Shown in pieces: positions 14,055 to 22,727 of a stretch of 64,000 nucleotides of DNA. Where the stretch lies: NCBI GenBank assembly GCA_964384025.1, contig CAYLJJ010000003.1:113504-177503 (forward strand), written 5' to 3'. This DNA is from CAYLJJ01 sp964384025. Its GTDB lineage: Bacteria > Myxococcota_A > Bradymonadia > UBA7976 > UBA1532. Numbering within the stretch: position 1 is the first letter of the stretch; every line of letters starts with the position of its first letter. The translations under genes and the position numbers were made by a program. The notes below the pieces were generated by a model. It was given only the letters and a program-made list of their open reading frames with translations, searched no databases and was not told the origin of the DNA.

Positions 14055-16361
14055 CTAATGTTCGATCTCCAGCAAGAAGGCGGCGCTGCGGCTCCCTGGG
14101 TGGTCAACGACCAAAAAAGCAGCCCCCTCTAAGTCGACCCTCAGCTCTATAGCTTCGCCTGGATCTCCCTGAAGCTGAGCGATGCACTCCTGAGGCTGTA
14201 GACAGTCGCCCAACACCGAGAGAGAGAGCGCTGCTCCTCCCGAAGCGCGCGCTCGGATAAGCCAAGAGCCCTCTCCCTCCAGATGAAAGATCTGATCGGG
14301 GCCAAAGAGCCCCTCATCGCCGCAGGCTTGGAGATCATTGTCGCGCCCCTCGGTGCTGCCTACGAAGCGCGCAGGGAGCCTCAGGGGGATCGCGTTTCCA
14401 CAGCGCTCACCCGCCTCAAAGGGCTGAAATCCAGCCACAAAGGGGCCACCTCCGCCCTCATCCCAGACATCTACAATCAGATGATAGAGCTGCTCTGGAG
14501 AGAGACTAAAATGTTCAGCCAAAGGATCACCAAGCTCTTCAGCGGTCGCTCCTTTGTTCTCCAAGCACTGCTCCAGCTCTGCACACTCTAGATTGTCATT
14601 CACCCAGAAGAGAAACTCCTGTTCCCTGCTGAGGGGGGCCACACCGATGAGATAATCCCCCGCTTGAGGGACCGTGAAGCGAAACAGCTGATCAGGGCCA
14701 TTGTTCCTACCTGTGCAGAGAGAGTGTGCATAGTCGTTGTTGAGTTCCGCGCTGTTTCCAGTCTCAACCTCTCCCACCTCTAAGAGCGGCGCAGTCTCAC
14801 AGACCTCCCCACCGCAGGCGCTGCCCTCATCGATAGCTCCATCACAGTCGTTGTCTCGATCGTCACAGATCTCAAGCTGAGATTGATCCTGGCTGCCCCC
14901 TGGATGGCTGCTGCAACGGCGGCCCTCTTCACCATCACACTCCCAGATCCCCACCCCGCAGATGCCCAGGCCCTCGCAGGGCTGCTCTAACTCAAACTCC
15001 TCATCGCTCTCTCCATCGCAGTCATCATCTAGGCCGTTACAGCGCTCCGCCTCGCCCTCCTGAGCGCTGCCTCCAGGGCGGCTGCTGCAGAGGGCAAGCC
15101 CTCCCTGACACTCCATCTCCCCCACCCCGCAGATCCCCTGAGCTGGACAAGCGGCTCCGATGATCAGGCCAGGGAGGGAGTCAGAGCCTCCTGGATCGAC
15201 CGAGCAGCGTAGACCCTCAAGGCCGCACTCCTGAACTCCAGGAAAACAGGCTCCCAAACCCTCACAGGAAATCCCTACAGGGAAATCCTCATCCAACTCT
15301 CCATCACAGTCATCATCCAGGCCATTGCAGATCTCAGGGATCGCCTCCGCGGCGCTGCCTCCCGGCTCTGTAGAGCAGCGCAGACCCCTTGCCCCACACT
15401 CTAAGCTCCCCGTTCCACAGCGCCCCTCTCCATCGCAGGGCTCGCCCAGAGGGAAGCCCTCATCTATCTCACCATCACAGTCATCATCCAGGCCATTGCA
15501 GATCTCCTCTTGAGGACTGCCCTGACTGCCCTCTTCATCGGTTGAGCAGATGGGATTGAGGCCCCCAGGAAGGCACTCAAGCACGCCCACGCCGCAGTAT
15601 CCCTCACAGGGATCGTTCAGAGGAAAGCCCTCGTCTATCTCGCCATCACAATCATCATCCAGGGTGTTGCATCGCTCTCCTACAGGCTCCTCTTGGGAAC
15701 CTCCGATATCGGTGGAGCAGCGCAGCGCCTCCCCCAATCCACACTCAAAAATCCCCTCACCACAGGACCCTACGCCATCGCAGGGTTCACCCAGCCCTGG
15801 GAGGTTGTCCACCTCACCATCACAGTCATCATCCAGCTCATTACAGCGCTCTGGCTGAGGTCCGATGGCCTCCTCACAGGGCTGCCAGAGCCCCACTTCG
15901 CTGCAACGACGATGACCTGAACGACAGGAACCCACCGCTAGACCCTCGCACCTCTGGACCTCGCCCGGCTCACATTCAGCGACGGGAGAGAGATCTGCTT
16001 GACTGTCTTGAGGAGGGCCCTGATCTAAGGTGATCTCATCTTGAGGCAGGACGGCCTCATCTTGGAGTAGAGTTTGATCTAAGGGGAGATCTTGAAGCAG
16101 AAGATCTTGAAGTGGAAGATCGGGGTGGCTGCTGTCTGGGAGGCCCAGATCCAACTCAGGCAGCCTTTGATCAGGTTGAGGAGAGCGGCGAAGATCTCCA
16201 AAAACCTCAGCGTCTAGGAGCTGCCAACACTTCTTTAATATGCAGGCCTGTCCCTCAGGGCAGCTGCGGCCCCCTCCACACTCCGCTTCAACGGGAGGAT
16301 CAGAACAGGCCCAGCAAAAGGCCACCACGGTCCACAAGTGTTTCTTCATAGAGAAGTTCAT
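14055..16361 (-). CDS. MopE-like lipoprotein with Cys/Asp-rich repeats
   Basis: The 768-residue secreted lipoprotein has a lipobox ending in Cys19 (FCWAC, Ser at +2). A Cys-rich knot follows (about 27-46), then an Asp/Leu/Pro-rich tether (about 60-125). Next come tandem units of about 55 residues, each with the putative metal-binding motif CN-x-LDDDCDGE-x-DE and a 'GxCGxGxxECxxGGLRCSxxPGGS' half. Six motif copies are visible; one unit near residue 390-425 has lost its motif. Two beta-rich domains (about 530-768) end the protein and resemble PPC-type folds. MopE of Methylococcus binds copper, and relatives are abundant in Myxococcota. A cell-surface role is inferred. The ATG at 16349 is an alternative start. 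Confidence 0.8.
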   Translation of the reverse strand: MNFSMKKHLWTVVAFCWACSDPPVEAECGGGRSCPEGQACILKKCWQLLDAEVFGDLRRSPQPDQRLPELDLGLPDSSHPDLPLQDLLLQDLPLDQTLLQDEAVLPQDEITLDQGPPQDSQADLSPVAECEPGEVQRCEGLAVGSCRSGHRRCSEVGLWQPCEEAIGPQPERCNELDDDCDGEVDNLPGLGEPCDGVGSCGEGIFECGLGEALRCSTDIGGSQEEPVGERCNTLDDDCDGEIDEGFPLNDPCEGYCGVGVLECLPGGLNPICSTDEEGSQGSPQEEICNGLDDDCDGEIDEGFPLGEPCDGEGRCGTGSLECGARGLRCSTEPGGSAAEAIPEICNGLDDDCDGELDEDFPVGISCEGLGACFPGVQECGLEGLRCSVDPGGSDSLPGLIIGAACPAQGICGVGEMECQGGLALCSSRPGGSAQEGEAERCNGLDDDCDGESDEEFELEQPCEGLGICGVGIWECDGEEGRRCSSHPGGSQDQSQLEICDDRDNDCDGAIDEGSACGGEVCETAPLLEVGEVETGNSAELNNDYAHSLCTGRNNGPDQLFRFTVPQAGDYLIGVAPLSREQEFLFWVNDNLECAELEQCLENKGATAEELGDPLAEHFSLSPEQLYHLIVDVWDEGGGGPFVAGFQPFEAGERCGNAIPLRLPARFVGSTEGRDNDLQACGDEGLFGPDQIFHLEGEGSWLIRARASGGAALSLSVLGDCLQPQECIAQLQGDPGEAIELRVDLEGAAFLVVDHPGSRSAAFLLEIEH

Positions 16362-16430
16362 AGCAGATTCACCGTCTGAGATGCTGGTAGAAGAGAAGAA
16401 GCCTCTCTATCCTCTCGCGCAGGAGGTTAT

Positions 16431-17837
16431 ATGAACTGGATAAGCATCGACTCAATCCTCAAGCAGAAATCTGAGGGAGCTGTCGGCAACATCGTTATCG
16501 TCAAAGCCTGGGTGCGCTCCAGGCGGGATTCAAAGGCGGGGCTCTCCTTTATTACTCTCTCGGATGGCTCCTGCTTTGGAGTCCTGCAAGTGGTCGCCCC
16601 CGCAGAGCTGCCCAACTATGAAGCTGAGGTCAAGCGTCTGACCGTGGGCTGCTCTGTAGAGGTGGAGGGGGAGATCATCGAGAGTCAGGGGAAGGGGCAG
16701 CTCGTAGAGCTGCGTGCCTCGGCGCTGCGGCTCGTCGGCGCTGTTGAGGATCCTGAGACCTACCCCATCTCTCCCAAGCGCCACTCCTTTGAGTACCTGC
16801 GAGAGGTGGCTCATCTGCGACCCCGCACCAACACCTTCGCGGCGGTGACACGGGTACGACATACACTCTCTCAGGCGATCCATCGCTTCTTCTATGAGCG
16901 GGGCTTCTACTGGATCCACACCCCCATCATCACCGGGGCGGATTGCGAGGGGGCTGGAGAGATGTTCCGCGTCTCTACCCTCGATCTCGCCAACATCCCC
17001 AAAGATCCTCAAGGTCAGGTTGACTTTAACCAAGACTTCTTTGGCAAAGAAACGATGCTGACAGTCTCTGGTCAACTTAACGTCGAGAGCTACTGCTGCT
17101 CTTTGAGTAAAGTCTACACTTTTAGCCCTACTTTTAGAGCTGAGAACTCCAACACCAGCCGTCACCTCTCTGAATTTTGGATGATCGAGCCGGAGATCGC
17201 CTTCGCTGATCTACAAGATGACGCCGTCTTGGCGGTTGAATTTCTCAAGTATCTCCTCGCCGCTGTCCTAGAGGAGCGCGCGGATGATATGGCCTTCTTT
17301 AACAGACATATCCAGAAAGGTCTGATTAAGCAGCTGCAAAGTGTACTTGACTCTGAATTCAAGTCGATCAGCTACACCGAAGCAGTTGAGATCCTCAAGC
17401 GGCGCAAAAAGAGGTTTCAGTTTCCTGTAGAGTGGGGTTGCGAGCTTCAATCGGAGCATGAACGCTATCTCACAGAGAGCTACTATAAGCAGCCCCTGAT
17501 CGTGGTGGACTACCCTAAGGAGATCAAAGCCTTCTATATGCGCCAAAATGATGATGGCCGTACTGTGGCCGCCATGGATGTTCTGGCTCCTGGCATTGGA
17601 GAGATCATCGGAGGGTCTCAACGGGAGGAGCGTTTAGATAAGCTGGATGAGCGTATGGATTCCATGGGCTTGGATAAGGAGGAGTATGGTTGGTATCGAG
17701 ATCTACGACGCTACGGCAGTGTTCCCCACGCGGGTTTTGGTTTGGGCTTTGAGCGCCTGATCATGTACTGCACCGGCATCTCTAACATCCGCGATGTGAT
17801 CGCCTTTCCCCGCGCCCCTCGGCAGTGCAGCTTCTAG
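16431..17837 (+). CDS. asnS: Asparaginyl-tRNA synthetase
   Basis: A class IIb aminoacyl-tRNA synthetase that charges tRNA-Asn with asparagine. The N-terminal OB-fold anticodon-binding domain covers residues 15-105 ('VKAWVRSRRDSKAGLSFITL'). Motif 2 is 'FRAENSNTSRHLSEFWMIEPE' (about 235-255), where RHLSEFWM distinguishes AsnRS from AspRS. Motif 3 is 'GFGLGFERLIMYCTG' (about 437-451). At 468 residues it has the normal bacterial length. An ideal AGGAGG lies 5 bp before the ATG. It is divergent from the MopE-like gene, with 69 bp between the two starts. Confidence 0.97.
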   Translation: MNWISIDSILKQKSEGAVGNIVIVKAWVRSRRDSKAGLSFITLSDGSCFGVLQVVAPAELPNYEAEVKRLTVGCSVEVEGEIIESQGKGQLVELRASALRLVGAVEDPETYPISPKRHSFEYLREVAHLRPRTNTFAAVTRVRHTLSQAIHRFFYERGFYWIHTPIITGADCEGAGEMFRVSTLDLANIPKDPQGQVDFNQDFFGKETMLTVSGQLNVESYCCSLSKVYTFSPTFRAENSNTSRHLSEFWMIEPEIAFADLQDDAVLAVEFLKYLLAAVLEERADDMAFFNRHIQKGLIKQLQSVLDSEFKSISYTEAVEILKRRKKRFQFPVEWGCELQSEHERYLTESYYKQPLIVVDYPKEIKAFYMRQNDDGRTVAAMDVLAPGIGEIIGGSQREERLDKLDERMDSMGLDKEEYGWYRDLRRYGSVPHAGFGLGFERLIMYCTGISNIRDVIAFPRAPRQCSF

Positions 17838-17864
17838 GCTCTCTCTGAGGGCTCAAAATAGGGT

Positions 17865-18476
17865 CTAAAATCGCAGGTGGCTGCGCCCTCCCCAAGTCAA
17901 GCTCCAGGTCTGTACGCTCTCCTCCTGGCTCTCCTGGAGTCGACGAGCGCTGAGGGGCAATAGAAGATCTGTACCCAAGCTAAAAGAGAGCCAGGAGGAG
18001 AGATCAAAATGCAACTCAAGGCGCTGGAGCGCAAAGACTCCCCCCTGTTGATCGGGAGTGTTGATGCCTCCAAGGGTTTGGAAAGGTAAACCCAAGGCCA
18101 AACCACCATCCAGGATCAAACTCCAAGGTCCCAAGCTTTTGAGCACCCCAAAGCCCATCCTGGCGTCTGCGCCTGCCAAGACCTCAGTATCAAACGAGGG
18201 GCGCAAGCGACCACTGAACCAGATCCATGAGAAGAGTTCATTCTCAGAGCGCTCCCCCACCATAAGGCGCAGCTTGGCCCCCATGAGGGGAGCATCTGGA
18301 GCCATGATAGCTTCAGCGTCCAGAGCGAGGAGAGGGGAGAGCCCCAAGCGCAGCTCAAAGGCGGGCAGCTCCTCTTCAAAGCCCAGGCTCAGCGCGAGCC
18401 GATGAACCCCTGGGGAGGCTACATGCTCAGGGAGCTGGAGGCTCAGCAGGAGGAGAGAGAGCGCGAAGCCACTCAA
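17865..18476 (-). CDS. Predicted outer-membrane beta-barrel or periplasmic protein
   Basis: The 203-residue product is not recognised. It begins with a hydrophobic segment that could be a signal peptide (SGFALSLLLLSLQLPEHVAS). The rest alternates polar and hydrophobic residues as in beta strands ('LSLGFEEELPAFELRLGLSPLL', 'WLSFSLGTDLLLPL'), and it ends in Phe ('SHLRF'), the usual terminal residue of outer-membrane barrels. The start is TTG at 18476, overlapping the stop of the upstream lipoprotein gene (TTGA), so the two are translationally coupled and likely work together. Confidence 0.55.
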   Translation of the reverse strand: MSGFALSLLLLSLQLPEHVASPGVHRLALSLGFEEELPAFELRLGLSPLLALDAEAIMAPDAPLMGAKLRLMVGERSENELFSWIWFSGRLRPSFDTEVLAGADARMGFGVLKSLGPWSLILDGGLALGLPFQTLGGINTPDQQGGVFALQRLELHFDLSSWLSFSLGTDLLLPLSARRLQESQEESVQTWSLTWGGRSHLRF

Positions 18477-19516
18477 TTTTTACAGAGCACCTCAGCGGAG
18501 TCACGATAGGCTCCCAGAGCGATAGCGGTGCCGCTCATAGGCCAGGAGAGGGGGATCTCACAGCCCCCCAAGGCGGTGCAGATGGAGTAAGCCATATGAG
18601 TTCCGCTGTGTAGGTGGGACCAGTCCGATTCACCAAACTGAATCACGCAGCCTCGCTCTCCATCGATGAGAGGCCAATCTTCATGGCAATACTCTCCTGT
18701 TTCTGGATCCACCAAATTAACCCAGAGTGGATGCCCAAAGACCAGAAATCGAGTATCCATAAACAGGTCATAGTAATATCGGATCGCCTCTTTATGTGGC
18801 TCCCATAGACCCTCAGTAATGCTGCCTGAGATGGGGAGGCCAGAGGGAAGCATATCAAAGCCAGCTGAGATCCCCAGGCTAAAACCGTAGACCCCCTCTG
18901 GAGGGACCAACATCTCGTTGGGGGCGATGAAATGATCTTCATTCTCATCCACACCAGAGATAAAGAAGGCAGGATTGAATGAGAGAAAATCTTTTAAGAA
19001 AGGCAGGCTCAGCTCAGTGGCGGTGGTCACAAAATAACCATTCCAATCAGCCACGCCGCTCTGGAAGCCCAAGGCGAGCCCGGTGTAGGCGGTGAGAGAA
19101 GCACCCAAACCCGGTCCACCGATACCCGCTCCGACATAACGAGAGACAGTCATTTGCTGATGGTAGAGATCCCAAACCATGTCATAGCCCTCTAAGACTC
19201 GCCCCAAGCCCAGGGCCCCCCCTCCCTCAAGGCCCACAAAGAAGGCTGCTCGCGTAGCTTGATCTCCAAATTCCAATATGGGCTCAAGGAGTTTGCAGGG
19301 ATCAACTCCAAAGAAGTCTGCTTTGCCCACCCCATACTCCCCCTGAAGGCTGTTCATCGCCTCTTGAAAATCCTGTAAGTTGGCCTCTGATCGAGCAGAA
19401 CCCTCTTCCTGTTCAGCCTCCTCTTCTAGAGAGCTTGCGCAGGCGAGGCAGAACAGGAGGGGAAATAGGATCCAACTCGTTTGCATGGTGTGCTCAGCTT
19501 TGATTTGCTCTTTCAT
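18473..19516 (-). CDS. Predicted lipoprotein of unknown function
   Basis: The 347-residue product has a lipoprotein signal with lipobox LFCLAC (Cys26, Ala at +2) followed by an acidic stretch ('SSLEEEAEQEEGSARSE'). The body is Gly-rich and hydrophobic ('FFVGLEGGGALGLGRVLEGYD', 'GAGIGGPGLGASLTAYTGLALGFQ'), suggesting a beta-rich or membrane-associated fold. No family was recognised. An ATG ten codons downstream (19486) is an alternative start. It is coupled to the barrel-like gene at 17865-18476, and the pair may form an envelope complex. Confidence 0.55.
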   Translation of the reverse strand: MKEQIKAEHTMQTSWILFPLLFCLACASSLEEEAEQEEGSARSEANLQDFQEAMNSLQGEYGVGKADFFGVDPCKLLEPILEFGDQATRAAFFVGLEGGGALGLGRVLEGYDMVWDLYHQQMTVSRYVGAGIGGPGLGASLTAYTGLALGFQSGVADWNGYFVTTATELSLPFLKDFLSFNPAFFISGVDENEDHFIAPNEMLVPPEGVYGFSLGISAGFDMLPSGLPISGSITEGLWEPHKEAIRYYYDLFMDTRFLVFGHPLWVNLVDPETGEYCHEDWPLIDGERGCVIQFGESDWSHLHSGTHMAYSICTALGGCEIPLSWPMSGTAIALGAYRDSAEVLCKN

Positions 19517-19639
19517 CTCAAATTTATCAGCAGAGATGCAACCGTAATCCCTTGTTCTGTAGCCTCATCATGGGATGGGTTTTGTAGAGCTTGAGGTGCT
19601 CATCTTGGCCATAAAGCTGATCTTCGCTGTCTGAGCGCT

Positions 19640-20269
19640 CTAGATCGAATAGCGTGAGAGCTTCAACTCTCTCTGAAGGAGCTGCGCCATCTGTGCGCAG
19701 CTCTCTACTGAGGAGAGCCCCTTAAGCCCAGCCACAAACTCTCTATGAACACGACCTCCTCGATAGGCTGGCTCTCTGGGGGGATGCTTCAGACAGCGCT
19801 CCATCATCTCTAGATCGGGATCGATCAGGAGGGTGGCTGAATAGAAGAGGATCTCTCGGGAGCGGTAGAGGCAGGAGCCGGAGATCTTACGCCGGTTTAA
19901 GACCAGATCTGAGATCCCATCCTGCTCGATCTCCTCGACTCCTGCGCGGTAGAGGCCCGCCATCAACCAGTCAGAGATCTGATCAAAGATCCCTGGCCTG
20001 CCTCTAAAGTGATCAGCCGGTAGAGCCAGAGAGATGATCAGATTTCCAGGGTCTAAAAAGACCGCGCAGCCTCCTCCTCGGCGCCGATAGATGGGAAGCT
20101 GCTCTCGCTGACAAACCTCCAAAAAGAGTTCCAACTCCGCACGGCTCCCTCTCCCCAAGACAAGCGCTCTCTCTTCGAAGGGATAGATCCTCAGACGGGC
20201 GCGACCATCGGCGCGGGTCGCCTTGATAAGCGCCTCATCATAAGGATAGATCGGGAAGCGCTCGTTCAA
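19640..20269 (-). CDS. Lipoate-protein ligase A family protein
   Basis: The 209-residue protein carries the biotin/lipoate ligase fold. 'RRRGGGCAVFLDPGNLIISL' (about residues 61-80) is the lipoate-ligase signature. 'DLVLNRRKISGSCLYRS' (about 126-142) carries the lysine that contacts lipoyl-AMP. Such enzymes attach lipoate to E2 or GcvH proteins. The start is TTG at 20269, overlapping the lpdA stop by 4 bp. This places a ligase directly with the E3 enzyme that re-oxidises lipoyl groups; no E2 or H-protein gene is in the window. Octanoyl transferase activity (LipM-like) is an alternative. Confidence 0.82.
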   Translation of the reverse strand: MNERFPIYPYDEALIKATRADGRARLRIYPFEERALVLGRGSRAELELFLEVCQREQLPIYRRRGGGCAVFLDPGNLIISLALPADHFRGRPGIFDQISDWLMAGLYRAGVEEIEQDGISDLVLNRRKISGSCLYRSREILFYSATLLIDPDLEMMERCLKHPPREPAYRGGRVHREFVAGLKGLSSVESCAQMAQLLQRELKLSRYSI

Positions 20270-21687
20270 GCTCCTATCCCTGGATGATGCAGATGGATAG
20301 GTAGACCTGCAGCATCCTCGCTGGCCTCAAGGAGAGATTCTGCCAGGGTGGGGTGAGGGTGGATGGTGACCATCAGATCCTCCAGCGTAGCGCCCATCTC
20401 CAAAGCCAGACAGGCTTCACTGATCAGCTCTGAGGCGTGTGGTCCCACCATACCTACACCCAGGAGGAGATCTGACTCTGGATCGGAGAGCACCTTCACC
20501 ATGCCATCGCTCCTCCCCATCGTGCGCGCTCGCCCCGAAGCCTTGAGAGGAAAGCGCCCGATCTTAACAGAGAGGCTTTGCTCTTTGGCCTCCGCCTCAC
20601 TCAGACCCACCCAGGCCATCTCAGGATCAGTAAACACTACAGCGGGAACAGCACGGTTATCAAAAGCGGAGGGGCGACCCGCGATCACCTCAGCGGCGAC
20701 CTTAGCCTCACGGCTGGCCTTATGGGCCAGTTGAGGGCCTGGCACGATATCTCCGATAGCAAAGATCCGAGGCTCCACCGTACAGCAGCGCTCATCCACC
20801 TCGATGAGCCCCTGCTTGTTCAGCTGAATCCGGGTGTTCTCCAAGCCGATATCCTGAGTGTTGGGTCGCCTCCCCACCGCCACAAGCACCTGATCCACTT
20901 CACGTTTGAGCACCTCCCCCTTATGTTCGATCCTGACCAGATAAGCCGCTCCCTTTCTCTCGATGCCTGCTACCTTGGAGTTGAGCATCAGCTCCTCAAA
21001 GCGTCGCTTACAGCTCCGGATCACAAACTTGAGGAGATCGGGATCTGCTCCCGAGAGGAGCTGAGGAGAGAACTCCACCATGCTGACCTTGGAGCCCAAG
21101 CCCGCATAGACAAGCCCCATCTCTAAGCCGATATAGCCCCCACCGACAACTAAGAGGCGTTCAGGGATCTCAGGCAGCTTAAGCGCCTCTGCTGAGTTCC
21201 AGAGGGGCAGCTCTTGAGTCCCCGGCAGCTCATTGATGCGGGAGCCGGTGGCGACGATACAGTGCTCAAACTTGACGCTGGAGATCTCCGCTCCCGTGAT
21301 CTCAAGCTCGCTGCTGTTTCTGAAGCGAGCATAGCCCTGGATCACCTCAACTCCCCTCTGCTTTAGGAGGCTATGGATCCCCTCACTGAGCCCCTGAACA
21401 GTGGACTCTGTGAAGGCGCGCAGGGTGTCAATGTCGATCCTCAGACCCTCAAAGCTGATCCCGATATGATGAGCTTCTGAGGCGGCATTGATCAGCTCTA
21501 CGGCGTTGATCAGGGTCTTCGAGGGGATACAACCCTCCAACAAACAGACCCCCCCAAGCCTCGCTTGAGCCTCGACAAGCAGAACTTCTTTGCCCAGATC
21601 TGCTGCACGGATCGCAGCGATATATCCCCCTGGTCCTCCGCCAATGACGACAAGCTCAACCTCTTGCTGTAAGCTTCCCATGACCAT
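20266..21687 (-). CDS. lpdA: Dihydrolipoyl dehydrogenase (E3)
   Basis: A flavoprotein disulfide reductase that re-oxidises dihydrolipoyl groups of 2-oxoacid dehydrogenase or glycine-cleavage complexes with NAD+. The FAD motif is VIGGGPGGYIAAIRA (about residues 14-28). The redox pair is GGVCLLEGCIPSK with Cys48 and Cys53. The NAD motif is 'VVGGGYIGLEMG' near 178-189. The C-terminal 'TIHPHPTLAE' holds the His-Glu catalytic pair. At 473 residues it is of normal length. The start may be the ATG at 21687 or that at 21681. It is coupled to the lipoate ligase gene downstream. Confidence 0.95.
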   Translation of the reverse strand: MVMGSLQQEVELVVIGGGPGGYIAAIRAADLGKEVLLVEAQARLGGVCLLEGCIPSKTLINAVELINAASEAHHIGISFEGLRIDIDTLRAFTESTVQGLSEGIHSLLKQRGVEVIQGYARFRNSSELEITGAEISSVKFEHCIVATGSRINELPGTQELPLWNSAEALKLPEIPERLLVVGGGYIGLEMGLVYAGLGSKVSMVEFSPQLLSGADPDLLKFVIRSCKRRFEELMLNSKVAGIERKGAAYLVRIEHKGEVLKREVDQVLVAVGRRPNTQDIGLENTRIQLNKQGLIEVDERCCTVEPRIFAIGDIVPGPQLAHKASREAKVAAEVIAGRPSAFDNRAVPAVVFTDPEMAWVGLSEAEAKEQSLSVKIGRFPLKASGRARTMGRSDGMVKVLSDPESDLLLGVGMVGPHASELISEACLALEMGATLEDLMVTIHPHPTLAESLLEASEDAAGLPIHLHHPGIGA

Positions 21688-21723
21688 CTTATGCGACCTT
21701 TCTCTTTAGGTTTGAGTTGGGAT

Positions 21724-22260
21724 CTACTGCTGGAAGATCACTTTTGCGCTGGAAACTGAGCCTCCTACTGGATCTCCCCAACCAAGGAGTTCTTGGGGGT
21801 GGTCCCGTTCTATGAGGGGCAGCTCTGGAGCCCTGGGAGTTTTGCGCTGCGCCTCCTCGATCCAGGCATCCAAGATCGCGCTCTGCTCAGGCCAAGGGCG
21901 CATAGGCAGCTCTAAGGAGAGCAGGGGAGCGAGGCGCTCTGGGATACTATGGATCCAGTAACGTCCATCTCGAGGCAGGGTCATGCGCAGGTCAACATCA
22001 GCCCAGGCTTGGCGACGACGCAGCCCTGGATAATCATAACTGGGCAGCAGAAGTGGGCAGAGCGCCAGACCCTCAGAGAGCGCCGCCGCCAGGGCTTGAT
22101 CCAGAGCCGCTGAGCGCCAACTCTCCTCTCCCACCATCAGGATCAAGACCTCAGCCTCTCCCTCCTCCTGCAGATGAATGCCCAGGAGTTTCTTGAGCTC
22201 CTCAAAACGCTCCAGATCTCCCCCGTCATGAATCACGCGGGCTCTGTACTCTCTCTCCAT
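21724..22260 (-). CDS. Possible TIR-like (MTH538/ThsB-type) domain protein
   Basis: The 178-residue protein is only tentatively recognised. Residues 37-75 (AEVLILMVGEESWRSAAL, then an alanine-rich helix and 'ALCPLLLPS') resemble the strand-helix-strand core of TIR-like domains with the pattern 'hhhhGe-x-W-x-S'. The N-terminal 'YRARVIHDGGDLERFEEL' fits their first strand and helix. The last 50 residues look unstructured. The ATG at 22260 has GGAGG 5 bp upstream. It lies 36 bp upstream of lpdA on the same strand and only 20 bp from the divergent start at 22281. No Thoeris-type partner is adjacent, so a defence role is not supported. Confidence 0.4.
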   Translation of the reverse strand: MEREYRARVIHDGGDLERFEELKKLLGIHLQEEGEAEVLILMVGEESWRSAALDQALAAALSEGLALCPLLLPSYDYPGLRRRQAWADVDLRMTLPRDGRYWIHSIPERLAPLLSLELPMRPWPEQSAILDAWIEEAQRKTPRAPELPLIERDHPQELLGWGDPVGGSVSSAKVIFQQ

Positions 22261-22280
22261 CCTTGCCTCCAGGCTCTATA

Positions 22281-22727
22281 ATGGTGAGCGACAAAGTAGC
22301 AGATCTATCGAAGGTCCGTAGAGGAGATGCCTTGAAGAGAGTGACACGAGATCAAGAGCTGCTGGAGGCCCTAGAGGATCTCCTTCACGATCTGGGAAAA
22401 CATATCTATCTACCCCTCGCCCTGCTGCCCCCCAACATTGGAGAACTTGAGCTGCGGCGAGGCGCAGAGCAAGCCCTCCTAAAGACTCGGCGGGGTCCCT
22501 CTGGGGTCCTCTCTGCAGCGCAGATCTGGAGAGCCTTTTTAGAGGAAGCTCCCCAGGCTCGTGAGCTGCCGGGCTTCTCTGCTTTGGAGGGAGCCGTTGA
22601 TCGCGCCCTCTCCTGGCAGCAGAGATTGCCCAAGCTGAGCAGTCAGGAGGCGGAGGCTCTCCGACGAGATCTGGCGGCGGTTTCAGCTCGGATCCGTGCC
22701 CTCCTAAAGTCCCTCTCTGATGGATGA
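22281..22727 (+). CDS. Small all-helical protein with H-box-like motif (putative phosphotransfer)
   Basis: The 148-residue product is unrecognised as a family. It is predicted to be helical throughout. Near the N-terminus it has 'LEDLLHDLGKHIYLPLALLP' (His36, Lys40, His41). The pattern H-acidic-hydrophobic-x-K-H matches the H-box of the TPR kinase two genes downstream (HEVLKH at residues 633-638), so it may be a phosphotransfer or dimerisation module without an ATPase domain. That is inference. The start is the ATG at 22281; a TTG at 22263 is possible. Its stop overlaps the next gene by 8 bp, making it the first gene of the four-gene signalling operon. Confidence 0.55.
   Translation: MVSDKVADLSKVRRGDALKRVTRDQELLEALEDLLHDLGKHIYLPLALLPPNIGELELRRGAEQALLKTRRGPSGVLSAAQIWRAFLEEAPQARELPGFSALEGAVDRALSWQQRLPKLSSQEAEALRRDLAAVSARIRALLKSLSDG

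Noticed and set aside
21724..22260. A Thoeris-type antiphage system
   Set aside because: The TIR-like match is weak and there is no ThsA-type SIR2/SLOG effector nearby; the neighbours are lipoate-metabolism genes.
22281..22727. HDLGK motif read as an HD-domain phosphohydrolase
   Set aside because: The protein lacks the upstream His and the later Asp of the HD superfamily and is too short; the motif fits the neighbouring kinase H-box better.
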